DNA from: Ditylenchus dipsaci
Taxonomy: Eukaryota > Nematoda > Chromadorea > Rhabditida > Anguinidae
NCBI GenBank assembly: GCA_004194705.1
Contig: SADC01001256.1
Location: 930,001 to 994,000 of the forward strand
Length of the DNA stretch: 64,000 nucleotides
Direction: 5' to 3'
The position numbers were made by a program, and so were the translations under genes. The notes beneath the pieces were generated by a model. It ran no database searches. It was not told the DNA's origin and saw nothing but the letters and a program-made list of their open reading frames with translations. Below, one piece after another: positions 12,071 to 29,380 of this stretch. Each line of letters begins with the position of its first letter. Positions within the stretch are counted from its first letter, which is position 1.

Positions 12071-13100
12071 TACCAAGGTTAAAATTCAAATTTTGTATGA
12101 CCTTATTCTCTTTTTCTGATTACTCTTCCATAAGTAAATTGACCACGTTGAGCACGAATATGGCCTCATAATTGGCTCATGTCAACTTAAAAATGAAATT
12201 TCCGGTCTTTCATTAGAGAAAATAAAGTTAGTGATGTTATACAGAGAAAGTTTTTATAAGAAAAGTCTTATCTTAATTTTAAAAATGTTCAAGTTAGTAT
12301 TTTTCATTCAATGCGCCAAGTTTGACTCGAGTTTTCTATCAATTTTGCCGGTTTACTTTGCCTTTAGGCAAAAGTCAACATTTGATCATAAAAATTTCAA
12401 TGTTCTCACGATTCATTTTTTCCCTTTTTGTCGTTTCCAGCTTCTTAACACGTCAAATACCGGTTGTTACAACGGTTTATTTAGATGCAGAATTTAACGC
12501 TGAGCACGCCTGTGTTATTAGTTTTTCAAATTCGCACTTTGAATATGAGAAACGGCTCATTTTTGAAACCTTGTTTTTCGCGTTTTAAGCTATCGTTAAT
12601 TTTCATTTTTCTTATGATTTCTATAAACGTTTGTATTTTTTTAACACCGTCGGAAAGCCCAGAATTAGAGCTTTTCAACGGTATATCCCAATGCCAAAAA
12701 TAATTCGGAAATATTGTACTACCAGCAAAAAGAATGATTTTCGCCACTTTTTGTAAACGTATTTTTTTGAATAAAAAGTTAAAATTTTTGCGATTCCAAA
12801 ATCCTTACGGCTCTACTATAGCGCAAAAGAAAGAGCAATGAAAATGGAACATTCTTGTGCAAAAAAATAAAGTTAAACATGGCAGAAAACAGGCTTTCTT
12901 ACTGTTTAACAAGACTCCCAAAAAGTTCACAAACGATTTTCACGTAAAACTTAAATTTCACTAAAGGAATCTAGATTTTTGACATCGGATTCGTGTTCAG
13001 CATGGTCGATTTGCTTATGAAACTGCCCTCTAAGCTTGCAACTTGCTGTGAAATTTCAAATTCCGCTCAAGACAAAAAACATTTAAACTTCAAAAATACG
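12071..13100. other. no gene recognised
   Basis: AT-rich stretch with short open frames but no consistent splice sites or recognisable protein motifs. Nothing further can be supported. Confidence 0.4.
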
Positions 13101-13104
13101 AGAC

Positions 13105-13335
13105 TTGCGAATTTTTTGGCTTGTTTGGCCATTTTAGAGATATTTTGGGTCGCTGATCCCGAATCTGGCGTCGAAAAAGTCTTATTACCTCTAAAATGGC
13201 CAAACAAGCCAAAAAATAGTGTGCCCCTACGTGGGATTGAACCTGCAACATTAAAAAAACACCATTTGGGCCAAAAAACGCGAGCACTTGCGCACTGCGC
13301 CATGTAAGCCACTTTTTCAAACCTAAATGGCTTCC
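13105..13335 (-). repeat. tRNA-like repeat (A and B box)
   Basis: Read on the minus strand, an A-box-like TGGCGCAGTGCG is followed about 50 nt later by a B-box-like GGTTCAATCCC. Downstream comes a tail GGCTTGTTTGGCCATTTTAG that is itself repeated inversely nearby. The outer edge is a C run followed by TTTAA. The same unit recurs at 15604, 23938 and 59600. Pol III promoter boxes suggest a tRNA-derived, SINE-like origin; the box spacing is too long for a normal tRNA. Confidence 0.55.
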
Positions 13336-13844
13336 CCCCCCTTTAAATAGTCTAAGACACTGATAAGACACTAAGTTTTAGGCTTCTGTGAAATAGATAG
13401 TCAAATTTACATTAGTCAGAAATTTTGAACCGAAGGAAAAGGCAAAGGCAAAATTCAGAAAATAAGTTTTTCTGCAAATGTGCATGGGACCATTTTTTGC
13501 TGAGAACATTTGCATAGAGTACTTTGAAGAAAAGATTCTGGGGACTCAGAAAGTTGGAGTTTTTATGTCAAATTCCCCCTTCCTCTAATAGTGAAACCCC
13601 TTTCATGCTCGAAATATTTATGTTTAACCACGTTAGTTTTGCCACACTTGATATTTGTCAAATATTATATGCCGCTTATGACTTATCTGCACAGAAAGAA
13701 ACATATGCTACAAACTGATAAGAAATTTTTTTAACTATTTTTTCTGCTCGCTGTTTTCATTGTAATCAAAGGCATATACTAGTTCAGTTTGTTATTTCCA
13801 TAATACATTTTTAAATTAATCAGACCTTAAAACGGGTTTATGTG

Positions 13845-17019
<3,175 letters not shown>

Positions 17020-17045
17020 TTTTACTACAACGTATTAGTAAGGCC

Positions 17046-17396
17046 TCAAACACAATAAGTAGGCTGTTTGCGGATGCTAAATGAGATTTGTCACTCGGAA
17101 ATGGTCATAATTCTTTTAAATTTTTTTTAAATCTGTTTTTTCCATCTTGTAGCTAAGATTCAGGGCTACCAGATAAGCTATTGATAAAGTAGATATTGTT
17201 TAAAAAAATTGAGATAAAAAAGAATTCGCCTAAGCATCCTCACTCGAATTTGCTGCCAGATGTTTCGATGATGCTTTTAATGCTGGTTGTTAGCTACAAG
17301 ATAGAAATAACAGAAAAACTTTTGAAAAATTAAAAAAAAATTATGGCCACAAATCTCATTAAGCATCCGCAAACAGCATCCTCATTGTGTTTGAAG
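17046..17396. mobile_element. MITE with TCAAACACAAT ends
   Basis: Inverted ends of about 45 bp (TCAAACACAATAAGTAGGCTG... and ...GCATCCTCATTGTGTTTGA), each also carrying GTTTGCGGATGCT. It lies in the 540-bp gap between the 3' ends of the converging protease and globin genes. Also present in unit B (25383-25734) and at 52.49-54.27 kb, where a 1.4-kb element has landed inside its left arm. Confidence 0.65.
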
Positions 17397-17557
17397 TCTA
17401 ACACAAAAGTGGTCTCATTGTTTGTAAAGCAAGTAATAGTTTGACACTGATCTGAATTTTTTACTTTACAAAAATAATTTCACAGAAAAAAATTAGAGCC
17501 AAAGATAAGCCTAAGCAAAAAATAGTCAAAAAGCTTTTTTGCACCGCTCTGAGGGGA

Positions 17558-19857
17558 TTACAGGTCAGTAGACTCAGCACTACTAGATATGTGTGTTTGC
17601 TTGGTCATTATTGGACGCACAGGGCCTTTTCTTTGAGCCATGGCCTCTGGTGTACTTATCACTTTTGGAAGAGCACTGTTTAACAGACTCACATCCAAGG
17701 ACAAAGAAGATGATTGGGTACCAAGGCCGCAAATAGCTGTGAAGTGACTCTTTTGAGCCATCATCATTCTGAGGGTTGGAGGACGGGGACTCTGTCCTCG
17801 TTGTTTTCTCCGTAGACTGCTTGTGGAAGAACTATTTGATGATGATTTTGACGTGGTTGCTTGTTTTTTGCAGGACTGCTGTTAGCAAATTTTAAATGCT
17901 TTGGTGCAGCAGCAAAATCCACGCTTGTATGAGAAGTCATTTTCTAAAAAAATTCAATAATTTTAAAACATTGAAACAAAACCGTGTTTTTTTGTTGTGG
18001 AGACTTTAAGAAAGATGCCATTGATTGTTGAGCAATTTGCTTCTGCAGGTCTGCCACTGGAGATCTAGTGAGTTGTCTACTAGGAGCACCCATGCTGATT
18101 GATCTCTTGAATCGTGGCGTTGTGGCTGTTGAACAATCTCTTGACTTGCCTCGTCTCAGTTTACCTTTCTGTGGTCTTTTATTTTCTTTACATTTTGTAC
18201 AACCACTTTGGTTGAAGAAATTGGACTGATCACTATTGATCTTGCAGGTGAGTTTCCTAATGTCAAAGAAGAAACAGCTGCAGCTATGCGAGAGCTCCTA
18301 AGCGCTAAGTCTGTGCTTCTCTGAAAGAAACATTACTTTAGACTATAAGGGAAATAAGTAATTAACCCACAGCTATTCTCGTGTGACTGTACATTTTGTC
18401 CGTGATTGCTACGCTCAGGGTGGACCAAGCACTAGCAGCTAAAGGGTAAGCTCGCACACATTCCTGTGAGAACATCACTTCAGCAAAACACTCGCCCAAT
18501 TTGTGGAAGATTTGTCGGTCAAAGCCCATAGGGATTAGCTTCGCATGGGCTCGTCCTAAGCAGTGAATTTATTATTGAATTAGTGAGTATAATCAATGTA
18601 TCACATAATATCATGTTTTCTCTGAGTTCATGTCAGGAAAGTCTTATACTACCTTGAATCGGTTCTCATCCAATGTTTGATTGTTGAGCTTTTTGACATG
18701 AACAAGCTGATCCATCTTTGTGATGGCATGAAATTTCCCGGTACAATTTTAAATTTTGGATGAGATCGGGATAAAAGATAAAACCCCGTAAATTCTCTAA
18801 TTAGCCGATCAGTAGGTTTATTTTTAAGACCTTCGAAAATCTGAAAAATTTGAAGTCGATCTCCAGATTTTTGAATGCTTAACCCAAATTGAAAAATAGG
18901 AATCCGTAGAGTTAGTGCGAGTTAAGAAAAACCAATAAAAGTTTTTAAAAAAAATTATCTGGCCTGAAATATAAGCCCTATCGAAGAGGGTCGGCTGATT
19001 AGAGAATATACAAAACATTTATATTTTTCTGCCCAACCTAGACTTTTTAAAGTTTTAATAAAAAGCTATATATTATAAGACTGTTAGCTTGCCTATAGTT
19101 GCAGGATCCCAAACAGGTTTGATAAAAGGTGAATCGAACATGACACACATGATGCCATCAATTAGATCTATCAAAAGGTGGGCATGGTCCCGCACTGTGG
19201 CTATAGTTCCTTGGTGACATCCCTTGCGTCTATCATCTATACATTTGAGGAACGCTGATCTGTAGAAAATGCTCATTACATCTGAGTTTTTTGTGACCAA
19301 CTCGTCAAATATCTGGCAAAAATCACATATTGATAATTAGATTTGATTAGTTGACCAATCACTTTTTCCATAATTTTTAGAGTGCCTCTGCCAGATGTTT
19401 TTGGAGCTTCTGATAGACGTTTCCAGGTCATTCGAAGGGCCCTTCTCTGTAAAATTTTGGATCGATTTCTGTATTTTATAAAAAAAATTGGGCTAAAGAT
19501 TCACATGTGTATCAGTAAGTCGAGTGTTCAGCTCAGTCACAAACTGGTGCAAAGCCAAATAGGCATGCTGGTGGTCAGCCATGCCTTTGCTTTCTTCTCC
19601 TGGACTGCTACCACCTATATCTTGTTCACTTTGACCGAAAACAGCTCCCAAAGTGCCCATGGAGCGCCCGCAACCACCAGGCAGGGATGACCCCCTCTTT
19701 CACCTATTTTTTTTGTCTTTTGGATGAATTTAAATGTAAAGCGAACGTAGACAAAGTTATTCGATGAATTCTGCTCACTCTCACCGATAGCTGCATACTC
19801 ATCGTTAAGTTGCTGGATCAGCTTTCTTCGCTGGATGGCTTCTTTTATTCGCATCAT
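17558..19857 (-). pseudogene. extended globin, copy A (frame broken)
   Basis: Same seven-exon layout as copy B (exons about 19745-19857, 19505-19703, 19363-19446, 19093-19312, 18371-18555, 17983-18320, 17558-17943), where the gene is described in full. Here four one-base losses break the frame: at the exon 1 donor (TAC-GTTCGC instead of TACG-GTTCGC), in a G run of exon 2 (about 19690), in exon 6 (about 18183) and in exon 7 (about 17881). All heme-pocket positions are still encoded. It may be intact in reality if these are assembly errors. Confidence 0.7.
18788..19010. mobile_element. MITE in globin intron, TAAATTCTCTAATTAGCCGA ends
   Basis: Inverted ends GTAAATTCTCTAATTAGCCGA and TCGGCTGATTAGAGAATATAC, about 220 bp, inside the intron between globin exons 4 and 5. 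Present at the same site in copies B (27126-27349) and C (41033-41256). A lone end occurs near 38563. Confidence 0.65.
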
Positions 19858-19915
19858 CTTGCTAGTGTTCACAAAAAGGAAAATAATAAAGTTCAAATAC
19901 AATAGTTATACAGTC

Positions 19916-20612
19916 TTAACACTCCGGCTTTCAAGCGGAGTGATTGAGATTCCTGACTCGGAATTTCATGCTGAATACGATAGTACCTACCGTTTATGCT
20001 TTGCACCGTGATAATGTGGGCTAAGTGACAAATTGTCATGGTAAAAATTTAGCCATTATCCGCAGGTTTGAAGTAAAGCACAATTATTGTCATACTACAC
20101 CTTGGCCCACAGCATACTACAGGGATGCCCAAATTTTTTGAACAATTTCTTTGCTCATAACTTTTTGAAATCTTGCTGTTATGACTGGATCTTTTTTTTA
20201 TTCAAGAGAGATTGAGATTTATATTTTATCATGTGAAGCACCTGAAAATGGGAAGTAGAAAGCTTTAAGCCCGCTATTTTGAGCCAAAATTGGCGAGATC
20301 TGGGTAGTGGAAAATTCGCACTTCGACTTCACAACTCCGTTGTGGCTACCGTTTCAGTGTGGTCGATTTAATTGTAAAAATGCTCTTGAATTATCAAAGT
20401 AACTGTAACATCACAAATTCTGCTCAAGACAATAAAGATCCGAATTTGAAAATCTGAATGTTTATTATCTTAAGCAGACTATTTGTTACTTTCTGAGCTC
20501 TTTTTAGCCCATATCATCACAGTGCAGATCAAAAACGAATGTCACCATCGTTTTCAGCATGAATTTCAAAGTCAGGAATCTCAATTACTCCGCTTGGGAG
20601 CCGGAGTGTTAA
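19916..20612. mobile_element. TTAA-flanked MITE with CACTCCGGC ends
   Basis: Ends TTAA-CACTCCGGCTTTCAAG and GCTTGGGAGCCGGAGTG-TTAA, with longer inverse similarity inside (GATTGAGATTCCTGAC / GTCAGGAATCTCAATT). About 700 bp, non-coding, directly upstream of globin exon 1. Full copy in unit B (28258-28953), truncated copy at 42029. Confidence 0.7.
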
Positions 20613-20796
20613 AATTATTTATCATAATTATTTTTTATGTCAAGTTTTCAAAGCGAAAAACCAGGGTTTGTTTAAAATTTTTGTACGAATTTTTGTAAAA
20701 AAATTCATGGTGACTTAATAAGGAAAACATTTTGAAACAGGTACTTTGTGTCAATGTGTTATTTTAGTAGGTCAGTAAGGATCTTTTCTGGGGATG

Positions 20797-21034
20797 TTAA
20801 AGGGCATACCAGCGCGTTACACTGCTATTAAGTCGGGGACCATCAATATTTTCTCTCTTGACTTTTTCTATAGGCGTACCACCTGGGCCAACACAAGTTT
20901 TCTGGCTAATGGTTACAAGTAGGATAAGGTCATAAATATCAGATTTGAGTAAACAAGTAAAAAAAAGGATGATTTTGAAAAATTGCTGGTCCATGCCATA
21001 ATTTGCAGTGTAACTTGCTGGTATGCCCCTTTAA
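20797..21034. mobile_element. TTAA MITE (CATACCAGCGCGTTACAC family)
   Basis: Ends TTAA-AGGGCATACCAGCG and TTGCTGGTATGCCCCTT-TAA, 238 bp, non-coding. The matching site in unit B holds the same element (29137). Confidence 0.7.
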
Positions 21035-22734
21035 TATAAAAAAGCAGTCTAAAAAGAATAGTCTGAGTGGGGACATAGAAATACCCACTGACCGTCAAAA
21101 GCATGTTGTAAAATACATTTTTTATTAGGCCAGCGTGTAACAAATAATTTGACAAATCACAAAAAGTCAACCGTCATAACCTCTTAAACCAATAAATTTC
21201 TGGCTCGATACCATAACTCTAAAAACCCTAGTCATAGTCATTGCTTAACGAAAAATTTTGTATTTTTCCTGAATATACAAAGTTCTAAAATACAAAAATA
21301 TTTTGAAAACAGAAGATAAAGTTAAAAATATTTAAGAAAGTAGTGAACTTTTAAAGGTCCATATTTTTCGAGACGAGTTAATCTTCGTGGTAAAAACACT
21401 TAGAATTGCATACGGGTGCCAAACACAACAGCTCTTAGTTGAAGAAATAGTTTTTCAGAAAATTAAACACTACAGAAGTGGTTGTTTTGGTTGTCCCCGA
21501 ATTTTTCGCAAGTTTTCTATGGAGTTGGCTTCAGACGATTTCGATGACGCTGGTCAATAAAACAGTTATATTTTTATAATAATTTTAATTGACACATTAT
21601 ATACTATCAAAAACCTGCTTGAATTTCGCTCTCTCTTTGCCGATAAAATTATGAATCAGCTTACTACTCTTTGTTAGACTATTTTTTGAATTTTTTTCAT
21701 ATGTTTTTTTGTATAAAAATTGTAAAGTTTGCAGCATCCAAGTTTCGTAAGTAAACTTTTTAAGTTTACTTTTTATGAGATTTCGAGTGCAGTAAAAAGC
21801 CATAAATTTCGAAGTTCAAATGACCGGCCAAGTGAGGCTAGGACATTGGCTACAGACAGTTGGCTACATTTTTAAAGATTCTGGGACTCAGAAAGTTGGA
21901 GTTTTATGTCAAATTCCCCTTCCTCTAATAGTGAAACCCTTTCATGCTCGAATATTTATGTTTAACCACGTTAGTTTTCCACACTTGATATTTGTCAAAT
22001 ATTATATGCCGCTTATGACTTATCTGCACAGAAAGAAACATATGCTACAAACTGATAGAAATTTTTTTTAACTATTTTTTCTGCTCGCTGTTTTCATTGT
22101 AATCAAGGCATATACTAGTTCAGTTTGTTATTTCCATAATACATTTTTAAATTAATCAGACCTTAAAAACGGGTTTATGTGATGCATATTAGCTTGTCAG
22201 CCGATTTCATCTATAATTTTTGCATAATAACGTTGCTTGTTGGACATCTGCATATTCTTTTAACACAAAGCTGTAGTCCATAAGATCACACTTAACAGGG
22301 TGGAGAGTGTACGCAAAAAATTTATTCGATTAGGTTACATTCTTTCCAGTTTTTTGTTAACTACTCTTTTTCAGACAAAATGGTCAGAATTCAAGCTGCA
22401 ACAACAAAGCGAAATTAGCTAGATGGAATAAAGGGAAAATAAATTATCTGAAACAAATGAGCTGACGAAATCAGCCGCCACTTTTCAACAGCCGATTAAT
22501 GACTACAATGACATGGAGTATGTGGCATATAACTATAGGTTTGTTACACCTTTTTTTAAATTTAAAATCTAAATAATTTAGTTGGCATATTTTACAGTTT
22601 AGTTCTAATTTCTTAACTGTTTTTTGTAAGCTGCAACAAAACAAATATATTATATCATAAATAGATTGCAAACTTTCTAAAATTTTACTTTCCCAAACTA
22701 AAGCTTCCAGTTTTTTGTCTTTTTTATCCATAAG

Positions 22735-23368
<634 letters not shown>

Positions 23369-23906
23369 TAGCAGCATTTCTAGCTCTTAAAATCTGATGG
23401 ACGTCACTTTTCTATTCAGTACGGAACAGGCTTTGCAAAAGGCTATTTGGGGTGGATGTCTTAAGGGTTAGTTTTATTATGAAATAAAATTTTCTGAATC
23501 GTGAAATAGTTTGGAGACGCTGACGGTCCTCAACTAGAAGTTAATACACCACCTTTGGATTGGCTACCGAAATCGCACCTTTCTTTGAAAACATTCATGT
23601 TGACGGCATACTAGGACTGGCATTTCAATCCGTAGCTGATGACCATATTAAGCCACCTCTTATAAATGCTATCGATCAAAACTTGCTGGATGAACCGATC
23701 TTGACTGTAAAATAAATTTTATTCTGTTGATTTGGTAAGTTGAAAAAAAGTCAAGGTGTACCTGTCTCAGCATGGCAATGATCAGAATGTGAGGGCCGGA
23801 GTATTTACATATGGTGGTCTGGATACAGTTAATTGCAACACAACTGCGGGCGTTCACTATGTCAAATTGAGTGCAGCCACGTATTTCCAGGTTGGATGAA
23901 CTTAAC

Positions 23907-24508
23907 TTAAAGGGCATACCAGCGCGTTACACTGCAATTAAAGGGGGAAGCTACTTAGTTTGAAAAGTGGCTTCCATGGCGCAGTGCGTAAGTCCTCGCG
24001 TTTTTTTTCCCCAAATGGTGTTTTTTCGGTGTTGCAGGTTCAATCCCACGTAGGGGCACACTATTTTTTGGCTTCTTTAGGCAGTTTAGAGGTAATTAGA
24101 CTTTTTTGACGCCAGATTCGGGATCAGCGACATTACCTCTAAACTGGCCAAACAAGCCAAAAAAAAATAGTGTGCCCCTACGTGGGATTGAACCTGCAAC
24201 ACCAAAAAAAACCATTTTGGGCCAAAAACGCGAGCACTTACGCACTGCGCCATGGAAGCCACTTTTTCAAACCTAAATGGCTTCCCCCCCCCCCCCCTTA
24301 AGGCGAGTACCAGCAATTTCTTTTTTTCTTGACTATTTTCTATAATTGTTTTACCTGTTCCGACGTAATTTTTCTCAATACTTTTTAAAACTAAGATAAG
24401 GTCATAAATATCAGATTTGACATGAAACGAGTGAAAACAAGGATGATTTTTAAAAAAACTGCTGATCCCACCTCAATTTGCCGTGTAACGCGCTGGTAGG
24501 CCCCTTAA
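23907..24508. mobile_element. TTAA MITE with nested tRNA-like hairpin, copy B
   Basis: Same arrangement as 15573-16171. The nested hairpin spans 23938-24301, bounded by TTAA. The C run at its right edge is longer here, as expected of a homopolymer. Confidence 0.7.
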
Positions 24509-24564
24509 AGCCCGTTTCATGATGAGGCGATGACGACTGGTGGCCAGCAATTGGCTGTAAGGAT

Positions 24565-24817
24565 TACCGTATTACCTCTAATAAAAGCCCCCCCCTGATT
24601 CAAAATCGTGTTTTTGGCATTGTGTTTTTGACCTACTTTTTGGTCACCGCTCTCAAGCAAGTTACCACTCCTTTTGTAGCGAGAGAGATGAGCTACAAAA
24701 TGAATGGGAACTTGCTTGAGAGGAGTGACCAAAAAGTAGGTCAAAAACACAATGCCGAAAACACGATTTTGAATCAGAGGGGCGGGGGGGGGGGGTCTTA
24801 TTAGAGGTAATACGGTA
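24565..24817. mobile_element. TA-flanked MITE, copy B
   Basis: Orthologous to 16228-16478, with TACCGTATTACC ends and flanking TA. Confidence 0.7.
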
Positions 24818-25894
24818 AGTGGTAACAATGATCACCACAGCCAATCCTTTGCCTCATTGTGAGCTGGCTTCAGTGACATAAATTTAGTTCAAAATGGATG
24901 GAATTTACGTGAATGGACATGTATTAGACAGCAATCAAGTAGATGTAATTTCTGACACCGTAAATATTTTTATTGTTGTATAGTGACAGTTACATACTAC
25001 CGATTTTTTCTCTAGGGAACATCTTTTATAGCTGGTCCAGCAGCGATTGTTAAGAAAATCGCTGACATTGTTGGAGCCAAATACAATTCCGAACTGCAAC
25101 TTTACTTGTTAAAATGTTCTGCCAAATACCCACCAGTGGAGTTCATGATTGACACAAAGAAATATTCGATTCCCTACTACCAATTAACCATAGATGTCGG
25201 CTTGAGCGAAGAAAAAGGATGCGCTTTTGGCATTTATCCCACTAATACAGGCTCCCACGGACCTGCTTGGATTTTAGGCGATCCATTTATACGACAGTAC
25301 TGCAATGTATATGACTATGGACAAAAGAGAATTGGATTTGCACCTGCTATTTTGTAATTTTACTACAACGTATTAGTAAGGCCTCAAACACAATAAGTAG
25401 GCTGTTTGCGGATGCTAAATGAGATTTGTCACTCGGAAATGGTCATAATTCTTTTAAATTTTTTTTAAATCTGTTTTTTCCATCTTGTAGCTAAGATTCA
25501 GGGCTACCAGATAAGCTATTGATAAAGTAGATATTGTTTAAAAAAATTGAGATAAAAAAGAATTCGCCTAAGCATCCTCACTCGAATTTGCTGCCAGATG
25601 TTTTCGATGATGCTTTTGATGTTGGTTGTTAGCTACAAGATAGAAATAACAGAAAAAGTTTTGAAAAATTAAAAAAAAATTATGGCCACAAATCTCATTA
25701 AGCATCCGCAAACAGCATCCTCATTGTGTTTGAAGTCTAACACAAAAGTGGTCTCATTGTTTGTAAAGCAGTAATAGTTTGACACTGATCTGAATTTTTT
25801 ACTTTACAAAATAATTTCACAGAAAAAAATTAGAGCCAAAGATAAGCCTAAGCGAAAAATAGTCAAAAAGCTTTTTTGCACCGCTCTGAGGGGA

Positions 25895-28199
25895 TTACAG
25901 GTCAGTAGACTCAGCACTACTAGATATGTGTGTTTGCTTGGTCATTATTGGACGCACAGGGCCTTTTCTTTGAGCCATGGCCTCTGGTGTACTTATCACT
26001 TTTGGAAGAGCACTGTTTAACAGACTCACATCCAAGGACAAAGAAGATGATTGGGTACCAAGGCCGCAAATAGCTGTGAAGTGACTCTTTTGAGCCATCA
26101 TCATTCTGAGGGTTGGAGGACGGGGACTCTGTCCTCGTTGTTTTCTTCGTAGACTGCTTGTGGAAGAACTATTTGATGATGATTTTGACGTGGTTGCTTG
26201 CTTTTTACAGGACTGCTGATTAGCAAATTTTAAATGCTTTGGTGCAGCAGCAAAATCCACGCTTGTATGGAAGTCATTTTCTAAACAAATTCAATAATTT
26301 ATGAAAACATTGAAAACAAAACCGTGTTTTTTTGTTGTGGAGACTTTAAGAAAGATGCCATTGATTGTTGAGCAATTTGCTTCTGCAGGTCTGCCACTGG
26401 AGATCTAGTGAGTTGTCTACTAGGAGCACCCATGCTGATTGATCTCTTGAATCGTGGCGTTGTGGCTGTTGAACAATCTCTTGACTTGCCTCGTCTCAGT
26501 TTACCTTTCTGTGGTCTTTTATTCTTCTTTACATTTTGTACAACCACTTTGGTTGAAGAAATTGGACTGATCACTATTGATCTTGCAGGTGAGTTTCCTA
26601 ACGTCAAGGAGGAAACAGCTGCAGCTATGCGAGAGCTCCTAAGCGCTAAGTCTGTGCTTCTCTGAAAGAAACATTACTTTAGACTATAATGGAAATAAGT
26701 AATTAACCCACAGCTATTCTCGTGTGACTGTACATTTTGTCCGTGATTGCTACGCTCAGGGTGGACCAAGCACTAGCAGCTAAAGGGTAAGCTCGCACAC
26801 ATTCCTGTGAGAACATCACTTCAGCAAAACACTCGCCCAATTTATGGAAGATTTGTCGGTCAAAGCCCATAGGGATTAGCTTCGCATGGGCTCGTCCTAA
26901 GCAGTGAATTTATTATTGAACTAGTGAGTATAATCAATGTATCACATAATATCATGTTTTCTCTGAGTTCATGTCAGGAAAGTCTTATACTACCTTGAAT
27001 CGGTTCTCATCAAATGTTTGATTGTTGAGCTTTTTGACATGAACAAGCTGATCCATCTTTGTGATGGCATGAAATTTCCCGGTACAATTTTAAATTTTGG
27101 ATGAGATCGGGATAAAAGATAAAACCCGTAAATTCTCTAATTAGCCGATCAGTAGGTTTATTTTTAAGACCTTCGAAAATCTGAAAAATTTGAAGTCGAT
27201 CTCCAGATTTTTGAATGCTTAACCCAAATTGAAAAATAGGAATCCGTAGAGTTAGTGCGAGTTAAGAAAACCAATAAAAGTTTTTTAAAAAAATTATCTG
27301 GCCTGAAATATAAGCCCTATCGAAGAGGGTCGGCTGATTAGAGAATATACAAAACATTTATATTTTTCTGCCCAACCTAGACTTTTTAAAGTTTTAATAA
27401 AAAGCTAAATATTATAAGACTGTTAGCTTGCCTATAGTTGCAGGATCCCAAACAGGTTTGATAAAAGGTGAATCGAACATGACACACATGATGCCATCAA
27501 TTAGATCTATCAAAAGGTGGGCATGGTCCCGCACTGTGGCTATAGTTCCTTGGTGACATCCCTTGCGTCTATCATCTATACATTTGAGGAACGCTGATCT
27601 GTAGAAAATGCTCATTACATCTGAGTTTTTTGTGACCAACTCGTCAAATATCTGGCAAAAATCACATATTGATAATTAGATTTGATTAGTTGACCAATCA
27701 CTTTTTCCATAATTTTTAGAGTGCCTCTGCCAGATGTTTTTGGAGCTTCTGATAGACGTTTCCAGGTCATTCGAAGGGCCCTTCTCTGTAAAATTTTGGA
27801 TCGATTTCTGTATTTTATATAAAAAATTGGGCTAAAGATTCACATGTGTATCAGTAAGTCGAGTGTTCAGCTCAGTCACAAACTGGTGCAAAGCCAAATA
27901 GGCATGCTGGTGGTCAGCCATGCCTTTGCTTTCTTCTCCTGGACTGCTACCACCTATATCTTGTTCACTTTGACCGAAAACAGCTCCCAAAGTGCCCATG
28001 GAGCGCCCGCAACCACCAGGCAGGGATGACCCTCCTCTTTCACCTAATTTTTTTTGTCTTTTGGATGAATTTAAATGTAAAGCGAACCGTAGACAAAGTT
28101 ATTCGATGAATTCTGCTCACTCTCACCGATAGCTGCATACTCATCGTTAAGTTGCTGGATCAGCTTTCTTCGCTGGATGGCTTCTTTTATTCGCATCAT
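25895..28199 (-). CDS. extended globin, copy B (best preserved)
   Basis: Seven exons: 28088-28199, 27844-28043, 27702-27785, 27432-27651, 26712-26896, 26323-26661, 25895-26280; about 508 residues. A ~104-residue N-terminal extension (MMRIKEAIQRRKLIQQL...) precedes the globin fold. Exon 3 has helix A (RRALRMTWKRL). Exon 4 has the B-E region (IFDELVTKNSDVMSIFYRSAF, then TIATVRDHAHLLIDLIDGI with the likely distal His). Exon 5 has the proximal His (GRAHAKLIPMGF) and the H helix (SAWSTLSVAITDKMYS). A ~240-residue basic, Ser-rich C-terminal tail follows. Such extensions are known in nematode globins, which bind heme and often act in oxygen or redox sensing. Exon 4 joins exon 5 in frame only by a GC-AG intron (ATAG/GCAAGC). 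One base is missing at the start of exon 7 (about 26269). Confidence 0.8.
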
Positions 28200-28257
28200 C
28201 TTGCTAGTGTTCACAAAAAGGAAAATAATAAAGTTCAAATACAATAGTTATACAGTC

Positions 28258-28953
28258 TTAACACTCCGGCTTTCAAGCGGAGTGATTGAGATTCCTGACT
28301 CGGAATTTCATGCTGAATACGATAGTACCTACCGTTTATGCTTTGCACCGTGATAATGTGGGCTAAGTGACAATTGTCATGGTAAAAATTTAGCCATTAT
28401 CCGCAGGTTTTGAAGTAAAGCACAATTATTGTCATACTACACCTTGGCCCACAGCATACTACAGGGATGCCCAAATTTTTTGAACAATTTCTTTTGCTCA
28501 TAACTTTTTGAAATCTTGCTGTTATGACTGGATCTTTTTTTTATTCAAGAGAGATTGAGATTTATATTTTATCATGTGAAGCACCTGAAAATGGGAAGTA
28601 GAAAGCTTTAAGCCCGCTATTTTGAGCCAAAATTGGCGAGATCTGGGTAGTGGAAAATTCGCACTTCGACTTCACAACTCCGTTGTGGCTACCGTTTCAG
28701 TGTGGTCGATTTAATTGTAAAAATGCTCTTGAATTATCAAAGTAACTGTAACATCACAAATTCTGCTCAAGACAATAAAGATCCGAATTTGAAAATCGAA
28801 TGTTTATTATCTTAAGCAGACTATTTGTTAAATTCTGAGCTCTTTTTAGCCCATATCATCACAGTGCAGATCAAAACGAATGTCACCATCGTTTTCAGCA
28901 TGAATTTCAAAGTCAGGAATCTCAATTACTCCGCTTGGGAGCCGGAGTGTTAA
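28258..28953. mobile_element. TTAA-flanked MITE with CACTCCGGC ends, copy B
   Basis: Orthologous to 19916-20612, immediately upstream of globin exon 1. Confidence 0.7.
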
Positions 28954-29136
28954 AAATATTTATTATAATTATTTTTTATGTCAAGTTTTCAAAGCGAAAA
29001 GACGGGTTTGTTTAAAATTTTGTACGAATTTTTGTAAAAAAACTTCATTGTGACTTAATAAGGAAAACATTTTGAAACAGGTACTTTGTGTCAATGTGTT
29101 ATTTTGGTAGGTCAGTAAGGATCTTTTCTGGGGATG

Positions 29137-29380
29137 TTAAAGGGGCATACCAGCGCGTTACACTGCTATTGAGTCGGGGACCATCAATATATTTCTCTCT
29201 TGACTATTTTCTATAGGCGTTCATCTGGGCCGACGCAAGTTTTCTGGCTACTGGTTAAAAGTAGGATAAGGTCGTAAATATCAGATTTGAGTAAAGGCAA
29301 GTAAAAAAAAGGATGATTTTTGAAAAATTGCTGGTCCATGCCATAATTTGCAGTGTAACTTGCTGGTATGCCCCAATAAT
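29137..29380. mobile_element. TTAA MITE, copy B
   Basis: Orthologous to 20797-21034. The right TTAA has decayed to AATAAT in this copy. Confidence 0.6.
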
